In this document: positions 16,881 through 24,653 of the stretch, one piece after another
How the letters are laid out: each line of letters begins with the position of its first letter
How positions within the stretch are numbered: the first letter of the stretch is position 1
Assembly (NCBI GenBank): GCA_023416735.1
Contig: JAEZGX010000019.1
Coordinates: forward strand, 1 to 64,000
Length of the DNA stretch: 64,000 nucleotides
Direction: 5' to 3'
From: Verrucomicrobiota bacterium
GTDB lineage: Bacteria; Verrucomicrobiota; Verrucomicrobiia; Opitutales; Opitutaceae
Notes under the pieces: model-generated
What the model was told of the DNA's origin: nothing
What the model saw: only the letters and a program-made list of their open reading frames with translations
Database searches by the model: none
Position numbers and translations under genes: made by a program

Positions 16881-16899
16881 GAGCGGCGCAGCGCCGCTC
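16881..16899 (+). terminator. Possible terminator after the MFS gene
   Basis: Inverted repeat GAGCGGCGC / GCGCCGCTC starting 2 bp after the stop codon, followed by TTCCTC. The stem is strong but there is no real U-tract, so termination efficiency is doubtful. Confidence 0.4.
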
Positions 16900-16952
16900 T
16901 TCCTCGTCATCGCTGGATTGAAACTTTTGCTCGGGCCGCGGGTTTTGGGCGC

Positions 16953-17237
16953 ATGAACACGTTTTGGAAAGTGGTGTTGGTGACTTTGGCGGTGCTGCTC
17001 GCGGTCAAGTTGTTGCCGGGGTTTTTGCTGCTGCCGGTTTTTGTCGGGGTGCCGTTGCTGATCTTGGCGGAGTGTGTGTTCGGCGGGCTGGCGACACTTG
17101 CCACGGTGGGGCTGGTGGTGATCGGGGTGCTGGCGCTGGTGGCGCTCGTGCTGCTGGCGGTGTTGTCGCCGATTTGGATCCCGCTGTTGTTGATCGTCGG
17201 GCTGGTCGCGCTGATCGCGCGGGCGGCGCGGGCGTGA
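16953..17237 (+). CDS. Small membrane protein of unknown function
   Basis: A 94-residue, very hydrophobic protein with three predicted helices (about 5-35, 36-55 and 58-85) and a short RAARA tail. ATG 16953 is chosen because in-frame codons further upstream lie in the terminator-like hairpin. No family was recognised. It lies between the MFS gene and the 231-residue unknown gene, all on the plus strand. Confidence 0.7.
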   Translation: MNTFWKVVLVTLAVLLAVKLLPGFLLLPVFVGVPLLILAECVFGGLATLATVGLVVIGVLALVALVLLAVLSPIWIPLLLIVGLVALIARAARA

Positions 17238-17296
17238 GTGGAGCGACTGCGATTCGGGCTGGCGGGAGGTGACGCCGGTAGGTTTTGCTCGGCGGA

Positions 17297-17992
17297 ATGT
17301 CGGGCGAACTTCCATCGAGCATTGTGGCGGCGATCGATTTTGTCGGTCGCGGGGGCGGGCTCGTAAAGGCGTTGAGCGGGTATCGGAAAGGATTTCACAC
17401 GATCCCCGATGCGGCGAATGACGCGACGAACGCGTTTCTGGCGAAAGTGGGAGAGAAGGAACTGGCGGACGAGGCGGAGGCGTTGTTTCAGGCGGTGCGC
17501 GCGGCGCTCAGTTACAAGCGGAAGGAGTTGTCGCTGTCGGTCGGTGGCGGTGTGGCGATGCTGACGGCGAAGGAGTTTGCGGTGGAGATCGGCTATACGA
17601 TCGAGGAGGAGCGGCCGGAGCGGTATGTCGTGACGACGCGGATGCGGGGGCTGAAGAGTGCGGAGCTGGCGCGAACGGAAAGTTTTGCGGCGGTGTTCGC
17701 GGGGAAATTTTCGGAGATCGTTTTTGAGCTGAAGAAAGGCGCGAGTGTCGAGGCGGTGGTGGATGCGATCGAGGCGTTGGAGGGTGAGGGCGGATTGTCG
17801 GTGACGTATCCGTCGGACTGCAGCGAATGTGAGATTCGGGTGGAAGGCGTGGATGCGCACGTGCGATGCACGGGAAGCGAGTTGGGGATGGTGTTTCCGC
17901 GAGCGGGCGCGCCGGGGGAGTTGATCGATGGATTCGCGGCGGTGCGGGAGGCGTTTCGGATCGATCGGGAATTGGCGGGGTTGATTGGGTGA
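17297..17992 (+). CDS. Hypothetical protein, 231 residues
   Basis: Soluble protein with an N-terminal helical region (about 1-75, FVGRGGGLVKALSGYRKGF) and a later alpha/beta part. It contains FELKKGASVEAVVDAIEALE and a Cys pair in PSDCSECEIRVEG. No transmembrane segment or recognised catalytic motif was seen. The ATG at 17297 is preferred to a TTG at 17285. It ends 28 bp before the first CRISPR repeat, so read-through into the array on the plus strand is possible. Function unknown; no evidence that it is a cas gene. Confidence 0.75.
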   Translation: MSGELPSSIVAAIDFVGRGGGLVKALSGYRKGFHTIPDAANDATNAFLAKVGEKELADEAEALFQAVRAALSYKRKELSLSVGGGVAMLTAKEFAVEIGYTIEEERPERYVVTTRMRGLKSAELARTESFAAVFAGKFSEIVFELKKGASVEAVVDAIEALEGEGGLSVTYPSDCSECEIRVEGVDAHVRCTGSELGMVFPRAGAPGELIDGFAAVREAFRIDRELAGLIG

Positions 17993-18020
17993 CCTGAGCG
18001 CTGCGGTAGAGGCGGAATAT

Positions 18021-18525
18021 CTTTGCCTTGATTCCAAATTCGCGGAGCGGAGCATCGCGATCGCCCGGACCAACGCAGCGAGCCGAGCTTTGCCTTGATT
18101 CCAAATTCGCGGAGCGGAGCATCCTCGTCCGCGATGATGAAAAGCGGCCGGTCGCTTTGCCTTGATTCCAAATTCGCGGAGCGGAGCATCCGTGCCGCCC
18201 ATTTGGGCCTCGATGCCGACGCTTTGCCTTGATTCCAAATTCGCGGAGCGGAGCATCCGCTCAGCTGCTTCACCACCTTGGGAATCTGCTTTGCCTTGAT
18301 TCCAAATTCGCGGAGCGGAGCATCGCCATTGTCGAGCGGCTGATCATCCTTTGGGCTTTGCCTTGATTCCAAATTCGCGGAGCGGAGCATCGTCGTCCTC
18401 GAAAAACACCTCCGCGCCGTCGCTTTGCCTTGATTCCAAATTCGCGGAGCGGAGCATCCTGGAGCTCACCACAAGCGGCGGCCGGCCTGCTTTGCCTTGA
18501 TTCCAAATTCGCGGAGCGGAGCATC
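18021..18525 (+). CRISPR. Type II-C CRISPR array, 8 repeats and 7 spacers
   Basis: Eight copies start at 18021, 18088, 18155, 18222, 18289, 18356, 18423 and 18490, always 67 bp apart. Each copy begins CTTTGCCTTGATTCC and ends GCGGAGCGGAGCATC (36 bp) and all are identical. A G precedes copies 2-8 but a T precedes copy 1, so the unit is either 37 bp with a variant first copy and 30-bp spacers, or 36 bp with 31-bp spacers. Spacers show no similarity to each other. The plus strand is taken as the crRNA strand because the candidate tracrRNA at 23050-23168 pairs with CTTTGCCTTGATTCC. The array then runs toward, and converges with, the cas operon. Spacer targets cannot be judged here. Confidence 0.97.
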
Positions 18526-18546
18526 CGCTCCGCGAATTTCCTTTTC
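18505..18546 (+). terminator. Hairpin formed by the last repeat and a flanking anti-repeat
   Basis: 15-bp perfect inverted repeat: 18505-18519 (inside repeat 8) pairs with 18525-18539, with a 5-base loop AGCAT, followed by CCTTTTCC. The second arm ends in CCGCGAATTT and exists only beside repeat 8. On the plus strand it looks like an intrinsic terminator that would end the pre-crRNA before cas2. It might instead mark the spacer-integration end. Function is inferred. Confidence 0.55.
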
Positions 18547-18564
18547 CTATAACGACTTAGCTCG

Positions 18565-18900
18565 TCACCAAAGCTGAATTTGCTCGGGCATTTTTTCGGA
18601 CGGCACCTCTTTTGCGGGCGATCCATAAATGACGAAGGCCCGTTCCCATTGGGCGCGGGTGACGAAGAAAGCCCGCACTTTGCCTTCGGGAGGGATGCAT
18701 TTCTTGATCCGGTCCATGTGCGTTTGCTGACGGGCGAAGCTCACGCACGGGCGAATGTAGACGCTGAATTGCGCCATCTGAAATCCGTCATCGACCAGAA
18801 ACTTTCGGAAGCCCGTAGCGGCTTTCCGCTGCGGCTTCGTGAGGACCGGCAGATCGAACGCAACTACAAGCCAGCCCATTTTGAATTTTTCCACATCCAT
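18565..18900 (-). CDS. cas2: CRISPR-associated endoribonuclease/adaptation protein Cas2
   Basis: A 111-residue ferredoxin-fold protein that, with Cas1, integrates new spacers. The first strand is MGWLVVAFDLPVLTK with the conserved Asp in FDLP, followed by YRKFL-like FRKFLVDDGFQM and SVYIRPC, and a late strand KVRAFFVTRAQWERAFV. Start ATG 18900 overlaps the cas1 end by 37 bp; an internal ATG at 18879 fits other Cas2 N-termini equally well. Last gene of cas9-cas1-cas2; its stop lies 39 bp from the final CRISPR repeat. Confidence 0.93.
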   Translation of the reverse strand: MDVEKFKMGWLVVAFDLPVLTKPQRKAATGFRKFLVDDGFQMAQFSVYIRPCVSFARQQTHMDRIKKCIPPEGKVRAFFVTRAQWERAFVIYGSPAKEVPSEKMPEQIQLW

Positions 18901-19784
18901 GGCCGGTAGTGACGGGTGCTGCCGGTCAGCACTGCTTGGCGGAAGCCGCGGACTACTCCTTCGATGCAGCCGCGGATATCGAGATCGAGGCCGAGATAAT
19001 CGACGCGCTCTAGTGAAAAGCCGGTGACCCATCGGCGAAACTCGCCGCTGACGATGAAGGCTTCTTGGTGTGGGCGGTCCTTCACCCATTGATACACGCG
19101 CCAGTCCACGCAGGGACGAAATGGCTCCATCAAATCATAGGCCAGCGGCGCGCTGCGTTCACGGATGGCATGGGAGATGCCAACCATCGGATCGAGCCCG
19201 AAGCCGTAGAGTTTCTGAAGCACGGTGGAGAGCAACACGGCGTAGCCATAGTTGAGCAGATCGTTGAGGCCCCCGAGCTTTCGACCACGCGCGAATCCTT
19301 CGACCCGAAGGCCTTCGCTGAAGACGTCCCAGAATAGTTTCGCGCAGCCGCCCTCCTTTCGCGCCGATCGTGCCGTTGCGGCGTTGGCGAGCTGTCGGGT
19401 GCTTGTGCTCTCAGGCGCGATACGCGCTGCGATGAAGGATTGATTGGCACATTTCGCATCGATGGTTTTCTCCCACAAACGCGTCCGCATTGTTTCCGAA
19501 AGCGTGAGATGCCGGCGGGTGAGCAAGGTGTCAGCGGATCGGCATGCGGGCAGAAGCAGGCTGACGGGCTGGAATTTCTCACAGATAACCAGCGCCACGC
19601 CATGACGCGCGGCTTCGAGGAAGAGGTGGCTGTGGATGCGAGCCGAGAAGCTGGTGACGATGATCGATGCGATGTCTTCGAGCGGCAGTTTCTTCGCCTC
19701 GCCGTCGGAGGTGCAGACAAGTTGTCCATCGCGACATGTCAGATCAGCCTGTGGGGCATCGATGCTGACGATGTGGTAGGACAT
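18864..19784 (-). CDS. cas1: CRISPR-associated integrase Cas1 (type II)
   Basis: A 306-residue metal-dependent integrase of the adaptation complex. The N-terminal beta domain starts YHIVSIDAPQADLTC and has the IIVTSFSARIHSHLFLEAA segment. The C-terminal helical domain carries likely metal ligands: the Glu in RKEGGCAKLFW, the His in GISHAIRERSAPLAYD and the acidic residues in AYDLMEPFRPCVD. Sequence type and length match type II Cas1. It begins 12 bp after cas9 and overlaps cas2, so the three genes form one operon. No csn2 or cas4 is present, which makes the subtype II-C. Confidence 0.95.
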   Translation of the reverse strand: MSYHIVSIDAPQADLTCRDGQLVCTSDGEAKKLPLEDIASIIVTSFSARIHSHLFLEAARHGVALVICEKFQPVSLLLPACRSADTLLTRRHLTLSETMRTRLWEKTIDAKCANQSFIAARIAPESTSTRQLANAATARSARKEGGCAKLFWDVFSEGLRVEGFARGRKLGGLNDLLNYGYAVLLSTVLQKLYGFGLDPMVGISHAIRERSAPLAYDLMEPFRPCVDWRVYQWVKDRPHQEAFIVSGEFRRWVTGFSLERVDYLGLDLDIRGCIEGVVRGFRQAVLTGSTRHYRPWMWKNSKWAGL

Positions 19785-19796
19785 GGCCTCGTGGCG

Positions 19797-22700
19797 TTAC
19801 ACTTTCCCTGCGGGGGAATCTGCAAGGCTTACCGCCGCTCGTGATGCTCCGTTGCGAAGGAGAGTCTTCAGAAGGACGTTGATCCAGGAAGGGCGGACGG
19901 CTTCCACCGCTCCGAGGTCGAGAACGAGCCCCATGTTCGAAGTGTTCTTGATCGAGAAGATGCGCCAACGGCCGGGGCGAGGACCATTGGGCAAGTCGAT
20001 CACCTGCCCATTCCGCCAGACCTGTGGCGACTTGCCGCCATTGCGTGCGTTCAGAGCTTCCAGTTGCTGCCACACCCGCGCGAATGGAATGATGACGAAA
20101 CGCTCGTTTGGAGGGAGTTTGTCGTCGTCGAGAATCGCCACGCCGAAATTTTCGGCAATGACGCGAACACCTTTGAGCTTGGCCAGTTTTCCATCGGGGT
20201 TCAGGCCGACGACTTTACTTTCCCATTCGTTGCTGGAGTTCACGACGAACTTCCCTTCGGCGTTCTTCTTTCGCTGACGGAGGAAAACGCGGCCGTTTTC
20301 GCGCTTCAGCACGCCGCGGGTGTTCTCCTCGACGCGCAATCCGCTCATGTCTGCCGGCACGTGTTGCACGACCCGACGTTCGGCGAGCCGGGCTCGGATC
20401 TGCTGTTTTAACGATTGCGGCAAGTCGCGCAGGCGGAATCCGCCGTTGGCGTCGAAGTCGCCGAGATCGAGAGCCGCCAATTCGGCGCGTTGATCTGGCC
20501 TGAGTCTGCGTTCGAGCAGCAGGCGCCACACGTCTCCCCGATGGAACGGGATGAGCGTAGTTGCCAGTCCGATCACGCAGGCGTCGAGTGCGTGGTGCAG
20601 GTGAGTGATGTTGCGAATCTCGGTCTTCGTTTTGACGACCGAGTGCTCACGCCCGTCTGCGTCCTTGATCTTGTCGAGAACCCCAGGCGCTGCCTCGGTC
20701 AGGCAGCCGAGCACATCCCACGCCGCGCGAAGGCGCGCTGTGACGGGACCTGGCAAAGCAACGAAAACCGGGGGTTGGGCGAGATGTGCGAACGGCGCGC
20801 GCAGAACTTGCTGGCCGAGCCGAGCCACTTGCGACGTTTGCGTAAGCTGTCCGGGGGTGAAGCCGCCGCCTTTTTGTTCATAGCGGGCGAGCAGGAGTTT
20901 TTCGATGCGTCGTTTCTTGCGTCGTTGATCGTCGAAGTGGCCGCGTTTATCGAGAGCGGCGACGTCGGCTTCGTAGCGGCGAAGCTGCTTGATGTGGAGA
21001 TGCGGCAAGCCGGGAACGGCCTTTGTCTCTTCGTCGGCGACAAACTGCCAGGCGGTGCGGTCTTTTTTCCATTTATTGATTCCGGAAAACGTGACCACGA
21101 GCGAATCGAGCGAGTCCGACGGACGGAGCGATCGAGGAATGATATGATCGAGGTCGACGCCACCCGTAACGAGATCGATGGGTTCGAACTCGTGCCCAGT
21201 GTAGGGGCATTTCCAATCGAGGTCATCAGCGATGCGGGCTTTGCGAATGAGAGAGGCGTTGATGCGTGTGCCCGGTGGAAGCTCGGCGAGCAGTCGTTTC
21301 GAGACTTGGGTGTGATTGCGGAGACGTTCGTTCATCTCCTTGGCGATGTCCTGGGCCGTTAGTCCCGCCATTTCGCGAAGGTCCCGATTTACTTCTAGCG
21401 TGATGCGTTCCACGCGCGCTGCGTCGCCATTGGCGTAGGCAGGATCGGCGACGAGCTGCGCGACGAGCCGGCCGAGGATCTGCAGCCGGTGGCGCACCAA
21501 GTGGTTGTTGGTTTGTTGATCGATGGGCTTTCTATCGCGGCGCTCGCGCTGTCCCGGGGTTTCGAAGAGGCATCCGCCTTCAGCGCGCGGATGGCGGCCC
21601 TCCATCGATTGGTGATATGCTTGGATGAGGAGAGGGCGCGCATACGGGGCGCGTCCGCCAATCAGCGGGGCAGCGAAGCGGGTGCCGAGGATTTCACCGG
21701 CGGTGGGAGGAGGAACGGGTTCTTTACTTCGAGATTTCCGAGCAGGGGCCTTGCAGAGTTGCGTGACAGCAGCATCGAAGCTCGTCAGGTTCACGCCGGA
21801 GACGGCGGCTTTGTTGCGGAGGTTGGCGAGCGTTTGAGTGCGCCCGCGGCGCCAGTGATTCAGCGCGTGTCGGCGAATGTTTTCGGGAAGGTGGGGCCAA
21901 AGCGGAGCAATCCACGAATGGGTGGTGGCGAGCTTCAGCGCGGGATCGAGGATCAGGTTTTCCGCTGAAGTCGCATCCATGAACATTTGATCCAAGTTAT
22001 CGCGCAGCGCGCCGGTGAGGGTGCGGACTGTTTTGCGAAACTCCGCGGGGGTGAAGTAGCCGTCGCGCTCCGCAATCCTGGTGAGCTCCGATCGTTCGGC
22101 CGCGTTGAGTTCGCGAAGTGGCGAGTCTGCGGAGGTTGCGATCATGATGTTGGCCAGCAGCAACGCCCACCGAAATCGATAGTATTCAGGACAATCCTTG
22201 AGCGGTAGTTTTGCGCCGGAAAAGGGGCAGAGGCCAATGATGCGATTGTGATACCGCGTGCCGAGTCGGCCGAAGAGCAGCCCGCCCGTGTAACGTTGTG
22301 GCAGCCGAAGATCCGGGCACGGTTTTGCGCGGGCATCGTCGAGCAACGCGCGAATGAAATCGGCGTCGAGGGCAGGCAGCTTGCCGACATGGCTGGAAAG
22401 CACACGACGCACTTCGTCGCGAACCACATTCCGGTCGAACGCGGCGTCTTTTGCTTTGTAGCTTTCGGTCGTGCCGGCGCGAGGGGCGAGAGGGTCCTGT
22501 CCGAGCCACGCGCAGATGGTCTCGGCCATGGTTTGTTTGCCGAACCGCATCATGCCTTCTCGGGCGTGGTCGCGCTTTTCCTTGTTCTCCTCTTCGTCTT
22601 CGTCGGCGCCGATGGGCTCGTATCCGCGATTGTGTGCATACCAGCGCAACACGTCCCAGAGCTCCGGCCAGGTGAGGATTTGTTGGCCGTTGCTCGCAAG

Positions 22701-23051
22701 CACGCGGGCGGCGAGCAGCCAAGGGGTCGGGCTGCCACCATTCGCGGCGTGCTTGGCTTGTAGTTCTTCGGGAGTGAAAACGCCGAGGCTGCTGAGAAGC
22801 TTTTCCATCCGCGCGATGCGCAGGCGTGTGGCGCGAACGTGTCGACGCTGTTGTCGGTGCTGGCGACGTTGAATCGCGAGCGCGCTGTCTTTTTCGAAAA
22901 GGACGACGCCGCAGCCGAGGATATTCGGCGGGTTATTGCGGGGAGTGCTTAGCACTGACCAGCCGATTGAGCTGTGGCCAACATCGAATGCCAGCGAAAG
23001 GGGAGCGGAGTTTCGGCTTGCGGAGTGGGGCTGGGCTGTGTCGTTTTGCAT
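19797..23051 (-). CDS. cas9: CRISPR-associated endonuclease Cas9, type II-C
   Basis: RNA-guided DNA nuclease of 1084 residues, compact as is usual for II-C. Nuclease motifs are intact: RuvC-I FDVGHSSIGWS (Asp near 23), an Arg-rich bridge helix RRQHRQQRRHVRATRLR (about 62-78), RuvC-II ITLEVNRD (Glu near 553), HNH VDLDHIIPRS (His near 636; Asn in SGINKWKKDRT near 659) and RuvC-III HLHHALDACV (His near 820, Asp near 823). An acidic insert, DEDEEENKEKRD, follows NRGYEP near 150. The ATG at 23051 is chosen; the in-frame TTG at 23060 adds three residues. No Shine-Dalgarno is visible: the leader instead carries CTTTGACTTGATTCC, nearly the repeat 5' half, two bases before the ATG, which is the complement of the tracrRNA antirepeat. 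Confidence 0.96.
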   Translation of the reverse strand: MQNDTAQPHSASRNSAPLSLAFDVGHSSIGWSVLSTPRNNPPNILGCGVVLFEKDSALAIQRRQHRQQRRHVRATRLRIARMEKLLSSLGVFTPEELQAKHAANGGSPTPWLLAARVLASNGQQILTWPELWDVLRWYAHNRGYEPIGADEDEEENKEKRDHAREGMMRFGKQTMAETICAWLGQDPLAPRAGTTESYKAKDAAFDRNVVRDEVRRVLSSHVGKLPALDADFIRALLDDARAKPCPDLRLPQRYTGGLLFGRLGTRYHNRIIGLCPFSGAKLPLKDCPEYYRFRWALLLANIMIATSADSPLRELNAAERSELTRIAERDGYFTPAEFRKTVRTLTGALRDNLDQMFMDATSAENLILDPALKLATTHSWIAPLWPHLPENIRRHALNHWRRGRTQTLANLRNKAAVSGVNLTSFDAAVTQLCKAPARKSRSKEPVPPPTAGEILGTRFAAPLIGGRAPYARPLLIQAYHQSMEGRHPRAEGGCLFETPGQRERRDRKPIDQQTNNHLVRHRLQILGRLVAQLVADPAYANGDAARVERITLEVNRDLREMAGLTAQDIAKEMNERLRNHTQVSKRLLAELPPGTRINASLIRKARIADDLDWKCPYTGHEFEPIDLVTGGVDLDHIIPRSLRPSDSLDSLVVTFSGINKWKKDRTAWQFVADEETKAVPGLPHLHIKQLRRYEADVAALDKRGHFDDQRRKKRRIEKLLLARYEQKGGGFTPGQLTQTSQVARLGQQVLRAPFAHLAQPPVFVALPGPVTARLRAAWDVLGCLTEAAPGVLDKIKDADGREHSVVKTKTEIRNITHLHHALDACVIGLATTLIPFHRGDVWRLLLERRLRPDQRAELAALDLGDFDANGGFRLRDLPQSLKQQIRARLAERRVVQHVPADMSGLRVEENTRGVLKRENGRVFLRQRKKNAEGKFVVNSSNEWESKVVGLNPDGKLAKLKGVRVIAENFGVAILDDDKLPPNERFVIIPFARVWQQLEALNARNGGKSPQVWRNGQVIDLPNGPRPGRWRIFSIKNTSNMGLVLDLGAVEAVRPSWINVLLKTLLRNGASRAAVSLADSPAGKV

Positions 23052-23168
23052 CGGAATCAAGTCAAAGTGAGTGAGCGCAGCCCGTCGCTCTGTTCGTTAG
23101 GCGAACACACCGTGGTCAACAGCGCTTCTTTTTCGGCGGCATCGAAAGGTGCCGCCGAAATGCTTTTC
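23050..23168 (+). ncRNA. Candidate tracrRNA, antisense to the cas9 leader
   Basis: On the plus strand, GGAATCAAGTCAAAG (23053-23067) pairs with repeat 5' half CTTTGCCTTGATTCC at 14 of 15 positions. Downstream come hairpin 1 GAGCG/CGCTC (23073-23077 with 23086-23090), hairpin 2 TGTTCG/CGAACA (23091-23096 with 23102-23107) and an 11-bp terminator-like stem TTTCGGCGGCA/TGCCGCCGAAA (23131-23141 with 23150-23160), then TGCTTTTCC. Antirepeat, short nexus-like stems, then a terminator is the expected tracrRNA order. The 5' end and promoter are not resolved and would lie inside the first cas9 codons. Ends are approximate. Confidence 0.8.
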
Positions 23169-23398
23169 CAAGTCGTGATATGACCTTGGTAGATGCCGTT
23201 CATGGGGAGTTGAAGCGTCGACACGCCCTCACGGAGGTTGGAATTTCCGAGGTGCGGGACGCGGGTTGGAGCTGCGCGTCGGTGGGATATCGACAGAGTC
23301 GCACTGGGTAGGCAATAGCGAGAGTGCGAGCAATTGGCAGAAAGTGTTGCGTCCTGCCGCTGGCACTACAACGAGCCTCGTTGGGTTCTGAAGGCATG
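23169..23398. other. Intergenic region between tracrRNA and mdh terminator
   Basis: About 230 bp that must hold the minus-strand promoter for cas9-cas1-cas2, though no convincing -35/-10 pair was recognised. A 48-codon frame (23203-23057, minus) ends 5 bases before the cas9 ATG but mostly reads through the tracrRNA hairpins. No repeat or recognised RNA family is visible. Confidence 0.4.
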
Positions 23399-23425
23399 AA
23401 AAAGGCGCCCGGGAAGCCGGGCGCC
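23399..23425 (-). terminator. Intrinsic terminator of mdh
   Basis: Stem GGCGCCCGG/CCGGGCGCC (23404-23412 with 23417-23425) with loop GAAG. On the minus strand it is followed by five T (23403-23399). It lies about 40 bp after the mdh stop codon. Confidence 0.92.
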
Positions 23426-23460
23426 GAGAGAACGAGAACGATTACGAGAAAGAGAACGAT
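23426..23460. repeat. Family C purine-rich intergenic repeat
   Basis: Tandem units of the type GAGAACGAGAACGATTACG, lying between the mdh stop codon (3 bp away) and the mdh terminator. A second copy occurs at 30441-30480 beside aroE. Confidence 0.7.
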
Positions 23461-23463
23461 CGC

Positions 23464-24447
23464 TTACTTGATCATGTCGGCGACGAAGGCGCGCTCGTCG
23501 AGGAGCTCCTTGTTTGTCGCGGCGATCTTCGATTTCGCAAAGTCATCCATCTGGTAGCTCGTGATCACTTCGTAGCTGCCGGGAGTCGTGGTGCGGACGG
23601 GCATGCCGGCCCAGACGTTGGCGTCGAAGCCGTAGTGGCCGTTGGACTTTACGGCGATGGAGTGGATCGCGCCGGGGGTGACGAGGCTGCGGACGTGATC
23701 GACGAGGGCGTTCGCGGCGGAAGCGGCGGAGGAGGCGCCGCGGGCGGCGATGATGGCGGCGCCGCGTTTGCCGACGGTTTCGCAGAACGGGCCCTGCAGC
23801 CAGGCGAGGTCGTTGATGACTTCGGTGGCGGGTTTGCCGTCGATCGTCGCGTGAGCGAAGGACGGGAACATCGTCGGGCTGTGATTACCGTAGATGAAGA
23901 TGTCTTTAACTGCGGTGAGATCGACGCCGGCTTTTTTCGCGAGCTGGGTTTGCGCGCGGTTTTGATCGAGGCGGACCATCGCGGTGAAGTTTTCCGGCGG
24001 AAGGCGCTTCGCCTGCGAGGCGGCGATCATGCAATTCGTGTTGGCGGGATTGCCGACGACGGCGACGCGGGCGTCGGCTGCGGCGACGGCGTCGATGATC
24101 TTGCCCTGTTCGATGAAGATCTTGCCGTTGTCCTTGAGGAGGTCGGCGCGCTCCATGCCGGGACCGCGGGGCTTGGCGCCGATGAGGAGGCACCAGTTGG
24201 CGTCCTTGAAGCCGACGGACGGATCGCAGGTTTGGACGATGCCCTTGAGGAGCGGGAAAGCGCAGTCGTCGAGTTCCATGGCGACGCCTTCGAGGGCTTT
24301 GAGCGCTTTTTCGAACGGCGCTTCGATCAGCTGGAGGATGACGGGCTGGTCGGGCCCGAACATGGCGCCGGAGGCGATGCGGAAGAGGAGGGAGTAGCCG
24401 ATTTGACCGGCGGCTCCGGTGACGGCGACGCGAAGGGGTGTTTTCAT
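23464..24447 (-). CDS. mdh: Malate dehydrogenase
   Basis: A 327-residue NAD-dependent enzyme of the TCA cycle that oxidises malate to oxaloacetate. The Rossmann motif is TGAAGQIGYSLL (about 10-21). Substrate Arg residues lie in GAKPRGPGMERADLL, and MVRLDQNRAQTQLA follows VVGNPANTNC. The catalytic His is in FIYGNHSPTMFP. Length and motifs match the cytosolic-type MDH group (about 327-330 aa). ATG start. Single gene with its own terminator. Confidence 0.97.
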   Translation of the reverse strand: MKTPLRVAVTGAAGQIGYSLLFRIASGAMFGPDQPVILQLIEAPFEKALKALEGVAMELDDCAFPLLKGIVQTCDPSVGFKDANWCLLIGAKPRGPGMERADLLKDNGKIFIEQGKIIDAVAAADARVAVVGNPANTNCMIAASQAKRLPPENFTAMVRLDQNRAQTQLAKKAGVDLTAVKDIFIYGNHSPTMFPSFAHATIDGKPATEVINDLAWLQGPFCETVGKRGAAIIAARGASSAASAANALVDHVRSLVTPGAIHSIAVKSNGHYGFDANVWAGMPVRTTTPGSYEVITSYQMDDFAKSKIAATNKELLDERAFVADMIK

Positions 24448-24653
24448 GGGAGAGCGAGAGTTAGCCCACGGAACACGTGGAAGACACGGAAGAAAGTTGG
24501 CCGCGAAGATTTTTTAGAAGCGGCGTGCGCGGCGAGAGAATCGCTAATGCGCGGCGAAAGAAAAGGAGCGCCCGCGAGCGGCGGCTCACGGAGCGGAGCC
24601 GGGCTGCAGCGGGCAGAGACGCGCGGGTGTCGGTGCGCGAGCGAACTCGCGAG
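24448..24653. other. Intergenic region with family B repeat
   Basis: 206 bp between mdh (start side) and DAHP synthase (stop side). 24466-24496 contains CCACGGAACACGTGGAAGAC followed by ACGGAAGAAAG, a dispersed motif type common in this group. A GC-rich stretch around 24560-24630 can fold but has no U-tract. No gene was seen. Confidence 0.5.

Noticed and set aside
18021..18525. Promoters inside each repeat as in Neisseria
   Set aside because: The repeat 3' end, GGAGCATC, has no TATAAT-like element, so repeat-borne promoters are not supported.
18540..18590. Minus-strand promoter-like TTATAG (near 18547) reading into the array
   Set aside because: No matching -35 at correct spacing, and the tracrRNA pairing places the crRNA on the plus strand.
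17508..18626. Minus-strand frames running through the CRISPR array, with repeated residues LRSANLESRQS
   Set aside because: These are translations of the direct repeats, not a repeat protein; the 67-bp period is not a multiple of three, so frames change between copies.
19838..19856. GATGCTCCG near the cas9 3' end as a further anti-repeat
   Set aside because: Only nine bases match the repeat end and it lies within coding sequence; chance is likely.
23057..23203. 48-codon minus-strand frame ending just before the cas9 ATG
   Set aside because: It mostly reads the complement of the tracrRNA hairpins and has no ribosome site; kept only as a possible upstream frame.
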